A stretch of 64,000 nucleotides of DNA from an uncultured Opitutia bacterium (GTDB taxonomy: Bacteria > Verrucomicrobiota > Verrucomicrobiia > Opitutales > Opitutaceae): NCBI GenBank assembly GCA_903840415.1, contig CAIMFY010000063.1:41415-105414 (forward strand), in the 5' to 3' direction. A program made the translations under genes and the position numbers. The notes beneath the pieces were generated by a model, which was given only the letters and a program-made list of their open reading frames with translations, had not been told where the DNA came from and ran no database searches. Shown one piece after another: positions 1 to 10,351 of the stretch. Numbering within the stretch: position 1 is the first letter of the stretch; every line of letters begins with the position of its first letter.

Positions 1-1
1 C

Positions 2-1267
<1,266 letters not shown>

Positions 1268-1409
1268 TCGCCCTTGGCCACCACCGGAGCAGCGGGGGAA
1301 AGCATTCCGCCGAAATAATCAGGCCGCGGAAGTCGCCGCTGCCGTCGTGCGGCGCCGTCGCGGGATTTCGCGTGTTTGAGTCTTGGAGAGACGGACGAAA
1401 CAATCACTG

Positions 1410-4400
1410 ATGGTGCGCGTCTCAGTCATCTTCCCATTGATGCCACGTTTCCACTCAAGCCTGCTCCGGATTCTCGCACTGTTGGCGGCCCTCGCGGTCG
1501 CCGGGCGGGGCTCCGCCGCCTCACCACAGGCGAACGCCGCGATGCGCACACCCTTTGCTCAGAGCATCCGCGCTCTGCCAACCACACCGACTGATGCCGC
1601 GGGCCGGCCCAACCGGGCCTATGTCACCCGCACCGCGTTGCAGCCCGATGAGACGGCCGCCGCGATGCCGGTCGAAGTCGCGCTCTCGATGCGCCATTTC
1701 GACGAACTCGAGGCGCGCCTCGCGCACAGCGAAATCATTTCGCCCGAGGAAATGGCGGCGCGCTACCTGCCGCTCGCCGCCGATCACGCTCGCGTCGTCA
1801 ACTGGCTGGCTGCCGAGGGGCTGGCGATCACGCGCACCGATGCGAACCACCTCGCGGTGTTTGCGCGCGGCAGCGTCGCGGAGGTCGCGCGGATTTTTCA
1901 GACGACGTTTGCGCGCGTCGCTGCCGACGGCGCGGAGTTTACCTCGGCGATTTCCGCGCCGAGCGTTCCCGCGCCGCTCGCCCCGACAGTGCGCGGCATC
2001 CACGGCCTGCAGCCCCACCAGCGACTACGCCTCCGGCCGCACACGACCCTGCAGCCGCTCGCCGGCACCGGCAACTCGCTCCCGTATTATCCGGCGCAAA
2101 TCAAGCAGGCCTACAACGCCAACACCCTCACCCAAACCGGCACTGGCCAGACCATCGCGATCTACGCGCTCGGTTTTCCGAAGACGACCGATCTCACGAC
2201 TTTTTGGAACACGACCGGCGTGCCGGCCTCGCTCGCGAACATCCAGCAAGTCACCGTCGGGGTCGGTCCCGGGTCCACGACGAGTTCGGGCAGCCTCGAG
2301 GAAGCGACCCTCGACGTGCAGTGGGCCAGTGCACTCGCACCCGGCGCCGTGATCCGGATCTACGCCGCCAGCGAAACCGATCCGGTCGGCGACGATGAAC
2401 TCATCCAGCAAGTCCTCGCCGATCTGCCGACGCATCCGACGCTGCACCAACTCTCCATCTCCTTCGGCCTCGACGAAAGCGCCGCCGACCGCGACTACAT
2501 CGCCATTGAGGCCCAATACATGGCCAACCTCGTCAGCGCCGGTGTAACGGTGTTTGCTTCCTCCGGCGATAACGGCGCGCTCGATAATGCGGCGTTGACC
2601 ATCCAAACCGGATTTCCCGCTAGCATGCCCGACGTCACTGCCGTCGGCGGCACGGCACTCACGCTCGACACCAGCGGCAACGTCGCCAGCGAAATCGCGT
2701 GGGGCAGTCTCTCGAACCAAGGCTCCAGCGGCTCGACCGGCGGCGGCGTCAGTGTGATTTTCAATCGCCCGAGTTGGCAGCAAGGCATCGCCGGCGCGCC
2801 CGCTGGCACGATGCGCCTCGTGCCCGACGTCGCCTGCGTCGGCGATCCGGCGACGGGCGGACTGGTGGTGTTCAACGGCAAATCAGTTCAGATTGGCGGC
2901 ACGAGCCTCTCGTCGCCGACGTGGGCCGCGTGGTGCGCGATGATCAATCAAGCCCGCGCCGCCGCGGGCAAGACGCCGCTCGGCGCGCTCAATCCCCGCA
3001 TCTATCCGCTCGCGGGCACCTCCGCGTTTCGCGACATCACGAGCGGCGGCAACTCCGTTTTTCAGGCTCACGCCGGTTACGATCTTTGCACCGGCATCGG
3101 CGTGCCCAACGTCGCCGTGCTCATGCAGGCGACGATGGCCGACAACTTCGCCCCCGTCATCGAAGTGGCCAGCGGCGATCGCTTCACGACGACAGGGCAG
3201 GGCGCGACCTTCTATCTCATCGCGACCAGCAACCCGACACCGACCTACGTCTGGCAGCGCCGTCCCGCCGGCACCGCGAACTGGGTCAATCTCTCGGACA
3301 ACGGCACCTACGCCGGCTCGACCACCTACGCCCTCCAAATCATCGGCGCCACCGCCGCCATGAACGGTGATCAATTTCAGTGCATCGTCAGCAACCTGCT
3401 CGGCAGTGTCACGGGCGCGTCGGCTACGCTCACGGTTTCATCGACCGGCGTCTCGACGCTCGCCGGCTGGCCCGGGTGGTCGGGGTTTGCCGACGGCCAA
3501 GGCTCGGCGGGACGTTTCAACTATACCGGCAGCGTCCGCGTAGGACCCGACGGCACGATCTACGTCGCCGACGCGAGCAACCACACGATCCGGAAAGTTA
3601 CGCCCACTGGCATCGTCTCCACGTTCGCCGGCGCGCCCGGCGTCTCGGGCTCGACGGACGACGGTCCGGGAGTGAAGGCGCTTTTTAACGGCCCCGCCGG
3701 TGTCGCGATCGATCGCAACGGCAATGTGTTCGTCGCCGATTCACAAAATTACACCATCCGTAAGATCACGCCGGCTGGTGTCGTCTCCACGCTCGCCGGT
3801 AGCGCTGGAGTCCAAGGTCACTCGGATGGCACCGGCGCCGCCGCCTCGTTTTGGGATCCGGAAAATCTCACTATCGATGCGACGGGCAATCTCTACATTG
3901 CCGATGGCGCGGGCAACAGCGTCCGCGTCGTCACGCCCGCCGGCGTGGTGACGACGCTCGCGGGCTCCGCCACCTCCGGCACAGCGAACGGCACCGGCTC
4001 CGCCGCACGTTTCAATCTCCTTGCTGGCATCGCCGTCGACGCCATCGGCAATGTTTACGTGGGCGATTACCTCAACAACGCCGTGCGCAAAATCACTCCG
4101 GCCGGAGTCGTCACGACGCTTGCTGGTTTGCCGGGCACGCACACCGCCAACATCGGCTTCACCGACGGCACCGGCACGGCCGCGCGCTTCGATGGCCCGA
4201 CCGGGCTCGCCGTTGATTCCGCCGGCAATGTTTACGTTGCCGATTCCACCAACAACGCGATTCGCCAGATTACTTCGGCGGGCGTTGTTACCACACTCGC
4301 AGGCACCTCGGCCGTTTACGAAAACATCGACGGTCCGCTCGCCGCCGCGCGATTCAACGGCCCCGCCGATGTCGCGCTCGATGCCAGCGGCATCCTCTAC

Positions 4401-5528
4401 GTGGCCGACGCGCTCAACTGCACCATCCGCCGCGTCGTGGTCCCCGCTGCTGCCACGCCCATCATCACGGCGGCGCCAGCCTCGCAGACCGTTGCGCTCG
4501 GCACCACGCTGGCGCTCGGTGTGACCACGGGCGGCACCGGCCCCTTCACCTACCAGTGGAGCAACAACGGCGCGGCGATCCCCGGCGCCACCGGTGCGAC
4601 CTACGCAGTCTCCGGTATCACCACCGCCAACACCGGAAGCTACACCGTCGCGATCACCAACGCGAGCGGCACCGTCACCACCAGTCCCGCCATCATTGCG
4701 GCGGTGGCGGCCAGCCCTAGCCGGCTCACCAATCTTTCTGTTCGCACCACCGCCGGCACCGGCGCGCAAACTCTCATCGCCGGCTTCGTGCTCAGCGGCA
4801 CGCCGAACAAGACCCTCCTCATCCGAGGCATCGGCCCCGGCCTCGCGACGTTCGGGCTGACTGGCCTCCTCGCCGATCCAATGCTCACGGTGCTCGGTCC
4901 GGGCCAGGGTTCCACGACGGTCGCGGCCAGCAACGATAATTGGAGCACTTCGGTCTTGGCGGCGACGGCTGCGGTCGGTGCGTTTTCACTCTCAATTGGG
5001 AGTCCGGACGCCGCCCTCGTCACCTCGCTCACCGCGGGCAGTTACAGCGCAGAAATCACCGGCAACGGCGGCACGACCGGCCTCGCGCTCGCCGAAATCT
5101 ACGACACCACACCGAACGTGACGACGGGCGCGCGACTCATCAACGTCTCCGCGCGCTCCCAAGTCGGCACCGGTGGCAACGTGCTCATCGCAGGCTTCAC
5201 GATCACCGGCAGCGTTTCCAAGACCGTGCTCATCCGTGGCGTCGGCCCCGGCCTCGTGCCGTTCGGCGTCGCCGGCACCCTCGCCAACCCGCGCCTCGAT
5301 CTTTACGACGGCAGCAACAACTTCATCGCGGGCAACGACGACTGGGGTGGCACCACCGCGCTCACCAACGCCTTCGCGCAGAACGGCGCGTTTGGGTTGC
5401 CGAGCGTCGCGAGCTTGGATGCCGCGCTCCTCATCACACTTCCGCCCGGCGGCTACACCGCGCAGGTCAGCGGCGTAAACGGCACTACCGGCGTCGCGCT
5501 CGTCGAAATCTACGAGGTAAATCCGTAA
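1410..5528 (+). CDS. Secreted sedolisin-type (S53) protease with NHL, Ig-like and C-terminal repeat modules
   Basis: About 1372 residues. A signal peptide (RILALLAALAVAG) precedes a pro-kumamolisin activation domain (about 50-195). The S53 catalytic domain shows the Glu/Asp pair in SLEEATLD (near 297/301), the oxyanion Asp in ASSGDNG (near 385) and the nucleophile Ser in GGTSLSSP (near 497). An Ig-like module (about 590-680), five or six NHL/beta-propeller repeats of the type 'G.IYVAD..NHTIRKVTP.G' (680-1010) and a second Ig-like module follow. The end holds two copies of a domain with IAGF, KTLLIRG and GPGL motifs (about 1103-1227 and 1240-1372). It should be an exported acidic-type serine-carboxyl peptidase, and it lies just before the T2SS operon, so it may be a substrate (inference). 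Start is uncertain: TTG 1383, ATG 1410 and ATG 1440 all fit; no clear ribosome binding site. Confidence 0.88.
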   Translation: MVRVSVIFPLMPRFHSSLLRILALLAALAVAGRGSAASPQANAAMRTPFAQSIRALPTTPTDAAGRPNRAYVTRTALQPDETAAAMPVEVALSMRHFDELEARLAHSEIISPEEMAARYLPLAADHARVVNWLAAEGLAITRTDANHLAVFARGSVAEVARIFQTTFARVAADGAEFTSAISAPSVPAPLAPTVRGIHGLQPHQRLRLRPHTTLQPLAGTGNSLPYYPAQIKQAYNANTLTQTGTGQTIAIYALGFPKTTDLTTFWNTTGVPASLANIQQVTVGVGPGSTTSSGSLEEATLDVQWASALAPGAVIRIYAASETDPVGDDELIQQVLADLPTHPTLHQLSISFGLDESAADRDYIAIEAQYMANLVSAGVTVFASSGDNGALDNAALTIQTGFPASMPDVTAVGGTALTLDTSGNVASEIAWGSLSNQGSSGSTGGGVSVIFNRPSWQQGIAGAPAGTMRLVPDVACVGDPATGGLVVFNGKSVQIGGTSLSSPTWAAWCAMINQARAAAGKTPLGALNPRIYPLAGTSAFRDITSGGNSVFQAHAGYDLCTGIGVPNVAVLMQATMADNFAPVIEVASGDRFTTTGQGATFYLIATSNPTPTYVWQRRPAGTANWVNLSDNGTYAGSTTYALQIIGATAAMNGDQFQCIVSNLLGSVTGASATLTVSSTGVSTLAGWPGWSGFADGQGSAGRFNYTGSVRVGPDGTIYVADASNHTIRKVTPTGIVSTFAGAPGVSGSTDDGPGVKALFNGPAGVAIDRNGNVFVADSQNYTIRKITPAGVVSTLAGSAGVQGHSDGTGAAASFWDPENLTIDATGNLYIADGAGNSVRVVTPAGVVTTLAGSATSGTANGTGSAARFNLLAGIAVDAIGNVYVGDYLNNAVRKITPAGVVTTLAGLPGTHTANIGFTDGTGTAARFDGPTGLAVDSAGNVYVADSTNNAIRQITSAGVVTTLAGTSAVYENIDGPLAAARFNGPADVALDASGILYVADALNCTIRRVVVPAAATPIITAAPASQTVALGTTLALGVTTGGTGPFTYQWSNNGAAIPGATGATYAVSGITTANTGSYTVAITNASGTVTTSPAIIAAVAASPSRLTNLSVRTTAGTGAQTLIAGFVLSGTPNKTLLIRGIGPGLATFGLTGLLADPMLTVLGPGQGSTTVAASNDNWSTSVLAATAAVGAFSLSIGSPDAALVTSLTAGSYSAEITGNGGTTGLALAEIYDTTPNVTTGARLINVSARSQVGTGGNVLIAGFTITGSVSKTVLIRGVGPGLVPFGVAGTLANPRLDLYDGSNNFIAGNDDWGGTTALTNAFAQNGAFGLPSVASLDAALLITLPPGGYTAQVSGVNGTTGVALVEIYEVNP

Positions 5529-5552
5529 CCGGCCGCCGCCGGCATCGCGCGC

Positions 5553-5603
5553 AATAACTGCGCACGTCAGCACCCGAATGCGCAAAGTGTGCGCACGGTT
5601 ATT
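5553..5603. promoter_or_regulatory. Dyad with three phased TGCGCA sites (candidate activator binding region)
   Basis: An inverted repeat has arms at 5553-5565 (AATAACTGCGCAC) and 5589-5603 (GTGCGCACGGTTATT). Inside it the self-complementary hexamer TGCGCA occurs at 5559, 5580 and 5590, spaced 21 and 10 bp, that is about two turns and one turn of DNA. The dyad lies some 60-110 bp upstream of the predicted start of the sigma-54 promoter, a usual place for enhancer sites of NtrC-type activators. The alternative is a hairpin terminator for the protease gene, but the loop is long and no T tract follows. Confidence 0.5.
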
Positions 5604-5638
5604 TAAACAATCTGTTGGTTGCCAGCTAGTTATGCCGA

Positions 5639-5654
5639 TGGCACAGCCATTGCA
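5639..5654 (+). promoter_or_regulatory. Sigma-54 (-24/-12) promoter of the T2SS operon
   Basis: TGGCACAGCCATTGCA matches the sigma-54 consensus TGGCAC-N5-TTGCW at every defined base, with GG and GC separated by exactly 10 bases. The start of transcription would fall near 5664-5666, only about 8 bases before the ATG at 5673, so the message would be almost leaderless (or use the ATG at 5679). It is intergenic and points into the secretion operon, whose last gene encodes a sigma-54-dependent activator. Confidence 0.82.
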
Positions 5655-5672
5655 TAGTCGTGAACGACCTCA

Positions 5673-6338
5673 ATGAATATGAACACTTCTCTCGAATCGA
5701 TCGTTCCAGCCGTTCGCGGCTCCCGCGCCCGGCTGTTTCGCCGCCTCGCCCTGTTGGTTTCGCTCGCTGCGCTCGCCGCGGCATTGCCCGCGCAGACGGC
5801 GACGACTCCGCCTGCCGCCGGCAACGCTCCCGCTGCCGACACTACCAACGCGAACGGCAATGGCCGCAATCGTCGCGGCGGCGGTGGCGGTGGAAATTTC
5901 AATCCCGCCGATATTCAGGCCCGCATGATGACCAATCTGCGCGAGCAGTTTGCCGTCAAGGACGATGCCGAATGGAGTCTCATCGCCGAGCGCATCACCG
6001 CCGTCATGGATCTGCGCCGTAGTCTGGCGATGGCCGGTGGCATGGGTGGCTTCGGTGGATTTGGCGGCCGCGGTGGCGCGAATGCGGATACGGCAGGTGG
6101 CGGCAACAACAACCGGCCTAATCGCGGCGGCAACGCCGCGGCCAATCCTGAGTTGACCGCGCTGCGCTCCGCCTTGTCCGACAATCTCCCCGACGCCGAA
6201 ATCAAGGCCCGCCTCGACCGCCTCCGGGAAGTGCGCAAGCAAAACGAGACGAAGCTCACCAAGGCGCAGGAAGAATTGCGCGCCGTCCTCACGGTCCGGC
6301 AGGAAGCCGTGGCTGTGACTGCGGGTTTGCTCCCCTAA
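5673..6338 (+). CDS. Small secreted Gly/Asn-rich protein heading the T2SS operon
   Basis: This 221-residue protein has an N-terminal signal segment (LALLVSLAALAAALPAQ). After a low-complexity Gly/Asn/Arg stretch comes a helical segment (NPADIQARMMTNLREQFAVK). A second Gly-rich stretch precedes a charged coiled helix near residues 160-210, with DAEIKARLDRLREVRKQNE and LTKAQEELRAVLTVRQE. The last part vaguely recalls the periplasmic LTxxQ (CpxP/Spy) type, but that is weak. It ends 7 bases before gspE and is the first gene after the sigma-54 promoter, so it probably serves the secretion system or its regulation. No family is recognised with confidence. The ATG at 5679 is an alternative start. 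Confidence 0.75.
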   Translation: MNMNTSLESIVPAVRGSRARLFRRLALLVSLAALAAALPAQTATTPPAAGNAPAADTTNANGNGRNRRGGGGGGNFNPADIQARMMTNLREQFAVKDDAEWSLIAERITAVMDLRRSLAMAGGMGGFGGFGGRGGANADTAGGGNNNRPNRGGNAAANPELTALRSALSDNLPDAEIKARLDRLREVRKQNETKLTKAQEELRAVLTVRQEAVAVTAGLLP

Positions 6339-6345
6339 CCCTCCG

Positions 6346-8103
6346 ATGCCGCCCAAGCCTACCCCTGTCGCCAGCGCCGATGGCATGCTGCCCGAGCTGT
6401 TCGACCGCATGATTGCGGCGAAGCAGCTCACGGCCACCGACGCCCGCTCCTACGTCGCCCAAAATTTCGCCGCCGGCGAACCGACCGAAGAAAGCGTCCT
6501 CCGCTGGCTTGCGAAGGAATACGGCGTAGGCTTCGCCGCGCTCGATGAACTCGAGCCCGACAAACAGGTGCTCTCGCTTTTTCCCGCGCGGCTCCTCCTG
6601 CGCGATGAACTCCTCCCGCTCCGCCGCATCGACAACCAGATCGAGATCGCCACTAGCCGCCTCTTCGCCACGCAGGGGCTCGATGGCCTGAAAGCCCTCA
6701 CCGGGCTGCGCCTGAAGCCGGTGCTCGCACCGACCGAAGTCATCCAGCGCGAGATGAAAAAGCGCCTCGGCGTCGGCGCCGACACCATCGACACGCTCGA
6801 TGAGGAAAGCGGCCTGCAAGTCCTCGACGACAGCGGCGGCACCAACGACACCAATCTCGACGAAGCCGCCGAAGACGCCTCGATCATCCGCTTCGTCAAC
6901 CAAGTCCTCAAAGACGCGATCGATCTGCGCGCTTCCGACATCCACCTCGAACCGTTCGAGGACGAACTGCGCATCCGCTACCGCATCGACGGTGTGCTCC
7001 AGGAAGTGCCCGTCCCCGCGCAGGTGAAGCGCTTCCAGCCCGCCATCGGTGCGCGCGTTAAAATTCTCAGCCACCTCAACATCGCCGAGAAACGCCTCCC
7101 GCAGGACGGCCGCATCAAGGTTCGCATCGACGACGCCGAGGTCGACATCCGCGTCTCCGTTATTCCGATGCTCCACGGCGAGGCGGTCGTCATGCGCCTC
7201 CTGCGCCAGAACAAATCGCTCCTCGGCGCCCGCGAGCTCGGCATGGGCGCCCGTGAACTCGCCTGCCTCGAGCGCGTCCTCCAGCTCCCGCACGGCATCG
7301 TCCTCGTCACTGGCCCCACCGGCAGCGGCAAGACCTCCACGCTCTACACCGCCCTCCACGAAATCAACGACTCCGAGCGCAAAATCATCACCATTGAGGA
7401 TCCGATCGAATACCAGCTCAAGGGCGTGAACCAGATCCAAGTGAACGAGAAATCCGGCCTCACGTTTGCCCGCGGCCTGCGTTCCATTCTCCGCCACGAT
7501 CCCGACGTCATTCTCATCGGCGAAATCCGCGATCAGGAAACCGCCCAGATCGCCGTGCAGGCGTCGCTCACCGGTCACTTGGTGTTTTCCACGCTCCATA
7601 CCAACGACGCCGCCGGCGCGCTCACGCGCCTCGTCGACATGGGCATTGAGCCTTATCTCGTCGCGTCGTCGCTCGAAGCCGTGCTCGCCCAGCGCCTCGT
7701 GCGGCTCCTTTGCCCGCAGTGCAAGGTGGTCGATACCTCGCCAACCGCGAGCACCTACAAAGTCAAACTCGGCCTCGCGCCCGACACCGTCGTTTACCAC
7801 GCCGTCGGCTGCCGCGAATGCCGCCAGACCGGCTACCACGGCCGCCGTGCGATCTTCGAGTGGATGGACACCAACAACGAAATTCGCCAACTGCTCCTAA
7901 AAAACGCCTCCACGGATCTGATCCGCGAAGCCGCCTGCCGCAACGGTATGAAGACGCTCGCCGAAGACGGCCGCCGCCTCGTCGAGGCCGGCGTGACGAC
8001 GATGGAGGAAGTGTTGAGCGTCACGACCGTTCACGAAATGGCGCCAACCATGCCGCCTCCCGCCGCGCCGGCCGAGCCGGTGACGGCCCGCAAGGCGCAC
8101 TGA
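6346..8103 (+). CDS. gspE: Type II secretion ATPase GspE
   Basis: The 585-residue cytoplasmic motor ATPase of the T2SS (GspE/PilB family) powers pseudopilus assembly. An N-terminal MshEN-like domain (about 10-150) leads into the ASDIHLEP motif. Walker A is GPTGSGKTS (near 322), the Asp box is around IEDPIEYQ, Walker B is LIGEIRD (near 389) and the His box is TLHTND. Two Cys pairs (CPQC and CREC) form the zinc-binding subdomain typical of GspE. The length is a little above that of proteobacterial GspE. There is no clear Shine-Dalgarno sequence before the ATG. Confidence 0.97.
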   Translation: MPPKPTPVASADGMLPELFDRMIAAKQLTATDARSYVAQNFAAGEPTEESVLRWLAKEYGVGFAALDELEPDKQVLSLFPARLLLRDELLPLRRIDNQIEIATSRLFATQGLDGLKALTGLRLKPVLAPTEVIQREMKKRLGVGADTIDTLDEESGLQVLDDSGGTNDTNLDEAAEDASIIRFVNQVLKDAIDLRASDIHLEPFEDELRIRYRIDGVLQEVPVPAQVKRFQPAIGARVKILSHLNIAEKRLPQDGRIKVRIDDAEVDIRVSVIPMLHGEAVVMRLLRQNKSLLGARELGMGARELACLERVLQLPHGIVLVTGPTGSGKTSTLYTALHEINDSERKIITIEDPIEYQLKGVNQIQVNEKSGLTFARGLRSILRHDPDVILIGEIRDQETAQIAVQASLTGHLVFSTLHTNDAAGALTRLVDMGIEPYLVASSLEAVLAQRLVRLLCPQCKVVDTSPTASTYKVKLGLAPDTVVYHAVGCRECRQTGYHGRRAIFEWMDTNNEIRQLLLKNASTDLIREAACRNGMKTLAEDGRRLVEAGVTTMEEVLSVTTVHEMAPTMPPPAAPAEPVTARKAH

Positions 8104-8116
8104 GCCAAAGCCCCGT

Positions 8117-9361
8117 ATGTCCCAGTTTTCCTACAAAGCGATGCAGTCGGACGGCGCTGTCACCGTCGGAAATCTGGACGCGAACAACCGTCACGAAGCC
8201 CTGCGCCAGATCGAAGGCCGCGGCCTCAAACCAATCAGCCTGCTCGAGGCTGCCGCGGGCGCGCCGGCCGCCAAGAACGGCACCGAGCCGCCACATTTTA
8301 ACCTCTCGCTCGGCGGCCCGAAAAAAATCACGGCGCGCATCCTGGAGAATTTCACGCGCTTGCTGTCGAGCCTCCTTGCCGCGGGCGTGCCGTTCAGCCG
8401 CGCGCTGGTGATTTTGCACCGCGAGGCAGACTCGCCGGTCGCGAAGGAAAAGTGGAAGGAAATCCACGACCTCGTGATCGATGGCATGTCGCTGTCGGAT
8501 GCGATGGCGCGCTCGCCCGAGACGTTTCCGAAAGTCTACGTCGCGATGGTCGAGGCCGGCGAAACCGGCGGTTTCCTCGACGTGGTGCTCGCGCAAATCG
8601 CCGATTTTCAAGCCCGCGAAAAAGATCTGCAGTCGAAGGTCGTCACCGCGCTGATGTATCCCGCCATCCTGCTGGTGCTCGCGCTCGGCGTGCTCATTTT
8701 TCTGATGGTTTTCTTCATCCCGCGGTTCCAGCTGGTCTTCGCCGGCTTCAACGCCGAGCTGCCGCTGCTCACCCAGATGATCATCAACACGAGTCACATC
8801 ATCCGCAGTTACGGGCTCTTCGTCGCGGCGGGATTGGGTGTGGGGATTTACTCACTGCGCACGTGGTTCAAATCTGAGACGGGCCGCCGCGCCTGGGAAG
8901 GTTTCATCCTGAAGCTGCCGCAAGTCGGCCCGCTGCTCGCGCAGTTTGCGATGGCGCGTTTCTGCCGGATGCTCGGCACGCTCCTCGGCGCCGGCGTGCC
9001 GCTGGTCAACGCCCTCAACGTCGCCCGCCGCTCCATCGGCAACCAGATTCTCGTCGATGCCGTCTCCGATTCGATCGACCGCGTGAAGGAGGGCAAGGCT
9101 CTCGGCGCGAGCCTCGCCCGCAACCGCGCCCTCTTCCCCGGCGCGATCATCGAGATGATTTCGGTCGCCGAGGAAAGCGGCCGGCTCGACACCGAACTGC
9201 TCCGCATCGCCAACGTCACCGAAAGCGATCTCGACCGGCAGTTGAAGACCGTGGTCGCGCTCGCGGAGCCGCTGATGCTGTTCCTGATCGCGGCCTTCAT
9301 CGGCACGATATTCATCGGCATGGTCTACCCGATTTTCTCTCTCCAAGATCACATCAAATAA
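8117..9361 (+). CDS. gspF: Type II secretion inner-membrane platform protein GspF
   Basis: A 414-residue polytopic platform protein of the GspF/PilC family. Two homologous cytoplasmic four-helix domains are visible, one starting near residue 75 (NFTRLLSSLLAAGVPFSRAL) and one near 275 (FCRMLGTLLGAGVPLVNAL). Hydrophobic segments lie at about 175-200 (LLVLALGVLIFLMVFFI), 230-250 and 385-405 (LFLIAAFIGTIFIGMV). It follows gspE by 13 bases. Its role is to couple the GspE motor to addition of pseudopilin subunits. Length and layout are normal for the family. Confidence 0.97.
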   Translation: MSQFSYKAMQSDGAVTVGNLDANNRHEALRQIEGRGLKPISLLEAAAGAPAAKNGTEPPHFNLSLGGPKKITARILENFTRLLSSLLAAGVPFSRALVILHREADSPVAKEKWKEIHDLVIDGMSLSDAMARSPETFPKVYVAMVEAGETGGFLDVVLAQIADFQAREKDLQSKVVTALMYPAILLVLALGVLIFLMVFFIPRFQLVFAGFNAELPLLTQMIINTSHIIRSYGLFVAAGLGVGIYSLRTWFKSETGRRAWEGFILKLPQVGPLLAQFAMARFCRMLGTLLGAGVPLVNALNVARRSIGNQILVDAVSDSIDRVKEGKALGASLARNRALFPGAIIEMISVAEESGRLDTELLRIANVTESDLDRQLKTVVALAEPLMLFLIAAFIGTIFIGMVYPIFSLQDHIK

Positions 9362-9369
9362 ATTCACCC

Positions 9370-9822
9370 ATGAAACTGGAACATTCGCTCGCTCGCCGTC
9401 GCCTCGCGTCCGCTCGCGGGTTCACACTCGTTGAACTCCTGCTCGTCCTCGTCATCCTCGGCATCCTCGCCGCGCTCGTGTTGCCCAAGTTCACCGGCCG
9501 CACCGAGCAGGCGCGCGTGACCGCGGCCCAGACGCAAATCTCCACCTTCGGCACCGCGCTTGATGCCTATGAGGTCGACACCGGCAGCTATCCGCGCGGC
9601 CAGAACGGGCTCAACGCCCTCGTCGTGCAGCCCTCTGACGTCACCAACTGGCGCGGGCCTTACCTCAAGAGCGACATCCCGCTCGATCCGTGGGGGCACC
9701 CCTACATTTACGAGTATCCCGGCAAGGTGAACCCCAGCGGCTACGACATCCGCTCGATGGGCCCGGACGGCCAGTCCGGCACGGCCGACGACATCTTTAA
9801 TGCCGCCATCACGACACGTTAA
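9370..9822 (+). CDS. gspG: Major pseudopilin GspG
   Basis: A 150-residue type IV pilin-like protein. The leader is basic (LARRRLASARG) and is cut between Gly and Phe in RG/FTLVELLLVL; Glu at +5 is present. After the hydrophobic helix comes the standard GspG fold with RGPYLK, DPWGHPYIYEYPG, YDIRSMGPDG and GTADDI; the last two belong to the calcium-binding loop that stabilises GspG. It is the main subunit of the pseudopilus. No prepilin peptidase (GspO/PilD) is in the window, so cleavage must rely on an enzyme encoded elsewhere. The end overlaps gspH by 23 bases. Confidence 0.96.
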   Translation: MKLEHSLARRRLASARGFTLVELLLVLVILGILAALVLPKFTGRTEQARVTAAQTQISTFGTALDAYEVDTGSYPRGQNGLNALVVQPSDVTNWRGPYLKSDIPLDPWGHPYIYEYPGKVNPSGYDIRSMGPDGQSGTADDIFNAAITTR

Positions 9823-10351
9823 ACTCCGCCGCTTTCCCGCGCGCGCCTTCACGCTGATCGAACTGATCGTCGTGATGGCGCTGCTTGTCATCGGTGCGGC
9901 GATGGTCATGCCGCGGATGATTTCGTTTTTCCGTGGCCGGGCGCTGAGCTTGGAGGCGCGGCGGATGCTCGCGCTGGTGAACTACGCGCAGAGCCGCGCC
10001 GTGTCCGAAGGCGTGCCGGTCGTGCTCTGGTTCAATCCCGCCAACTCCACCTACGGGCAAAATGTTCAGACCGGCTTCGTCGATGCCGACGGCCACGCGT
10101 CGAGCTTCGCGCTCGAATCGAGTCTGACGCTCGATGCGCCGGTCAAGGACTCCCCGGCGGTCTCGGAGTTGGGCGATGAAAAAATGGGCCTGCCCGAAGG
10201 CTTGCCCACGATTCGTTTCACGCCCGACGGCTTCTACGATTGGTCCAGCGTGACCAAGCTCGTCATCCACCAAGGCACGGAGGCGGCGCTCCAACTCGTG
10301 CCGACGGCCAACCGGCTCAGTTATGAAATTCTCCCCTTCACCGCGAACTGA
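9800..10351 (+). CDS. gspH: Minor pseudopilin GspH
   Basis: A 183-residue protein with a prepilin leader; cleavage is expected at A/FTLIELIVVMALL, with Ala rather than Gly at -1, and Glu5 is kept. A beta-rich domain follows (VVLWFNPANSTYG). Position, size and the 'ARRMLALVNYAQSRAVSEG' segment fit GspH. It starts within gspG and overlaps gspI by 29 bases, so the pseudopilin genes are translationally linked. Distinguishing GspH from other minor pseudopilins rests on order and this helix segment. Confidence 0.88.
   Translation: MPPSRHVKLRRFPARAFTLIELIVVMALLVIGAAMVMPRMISFFRGRALSLEARRMLALVNYAQSRAVSEGVPVVLWFNPANSTYGQNVQTGFVDADGHASSFALESSLTLDAPVKDSPAVSELGDEKMGLPEGLPTIRFTPDGFYDWSSVTKLVIHQGTEAALQLVPTANRLSYEILPFTAN

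Noticed and set aside
6289..7890. A 533-codon open frame on the minus strand across gspE
   Set aside because: It lies antisense to a certain gspE, and its composition (long runs of Glu, Gly, Val, Ala, Arg) is what high-GC antisense frames give. The same applies to long frames opposite msrP, the sugar dehydrogenase, asnS and prpD.
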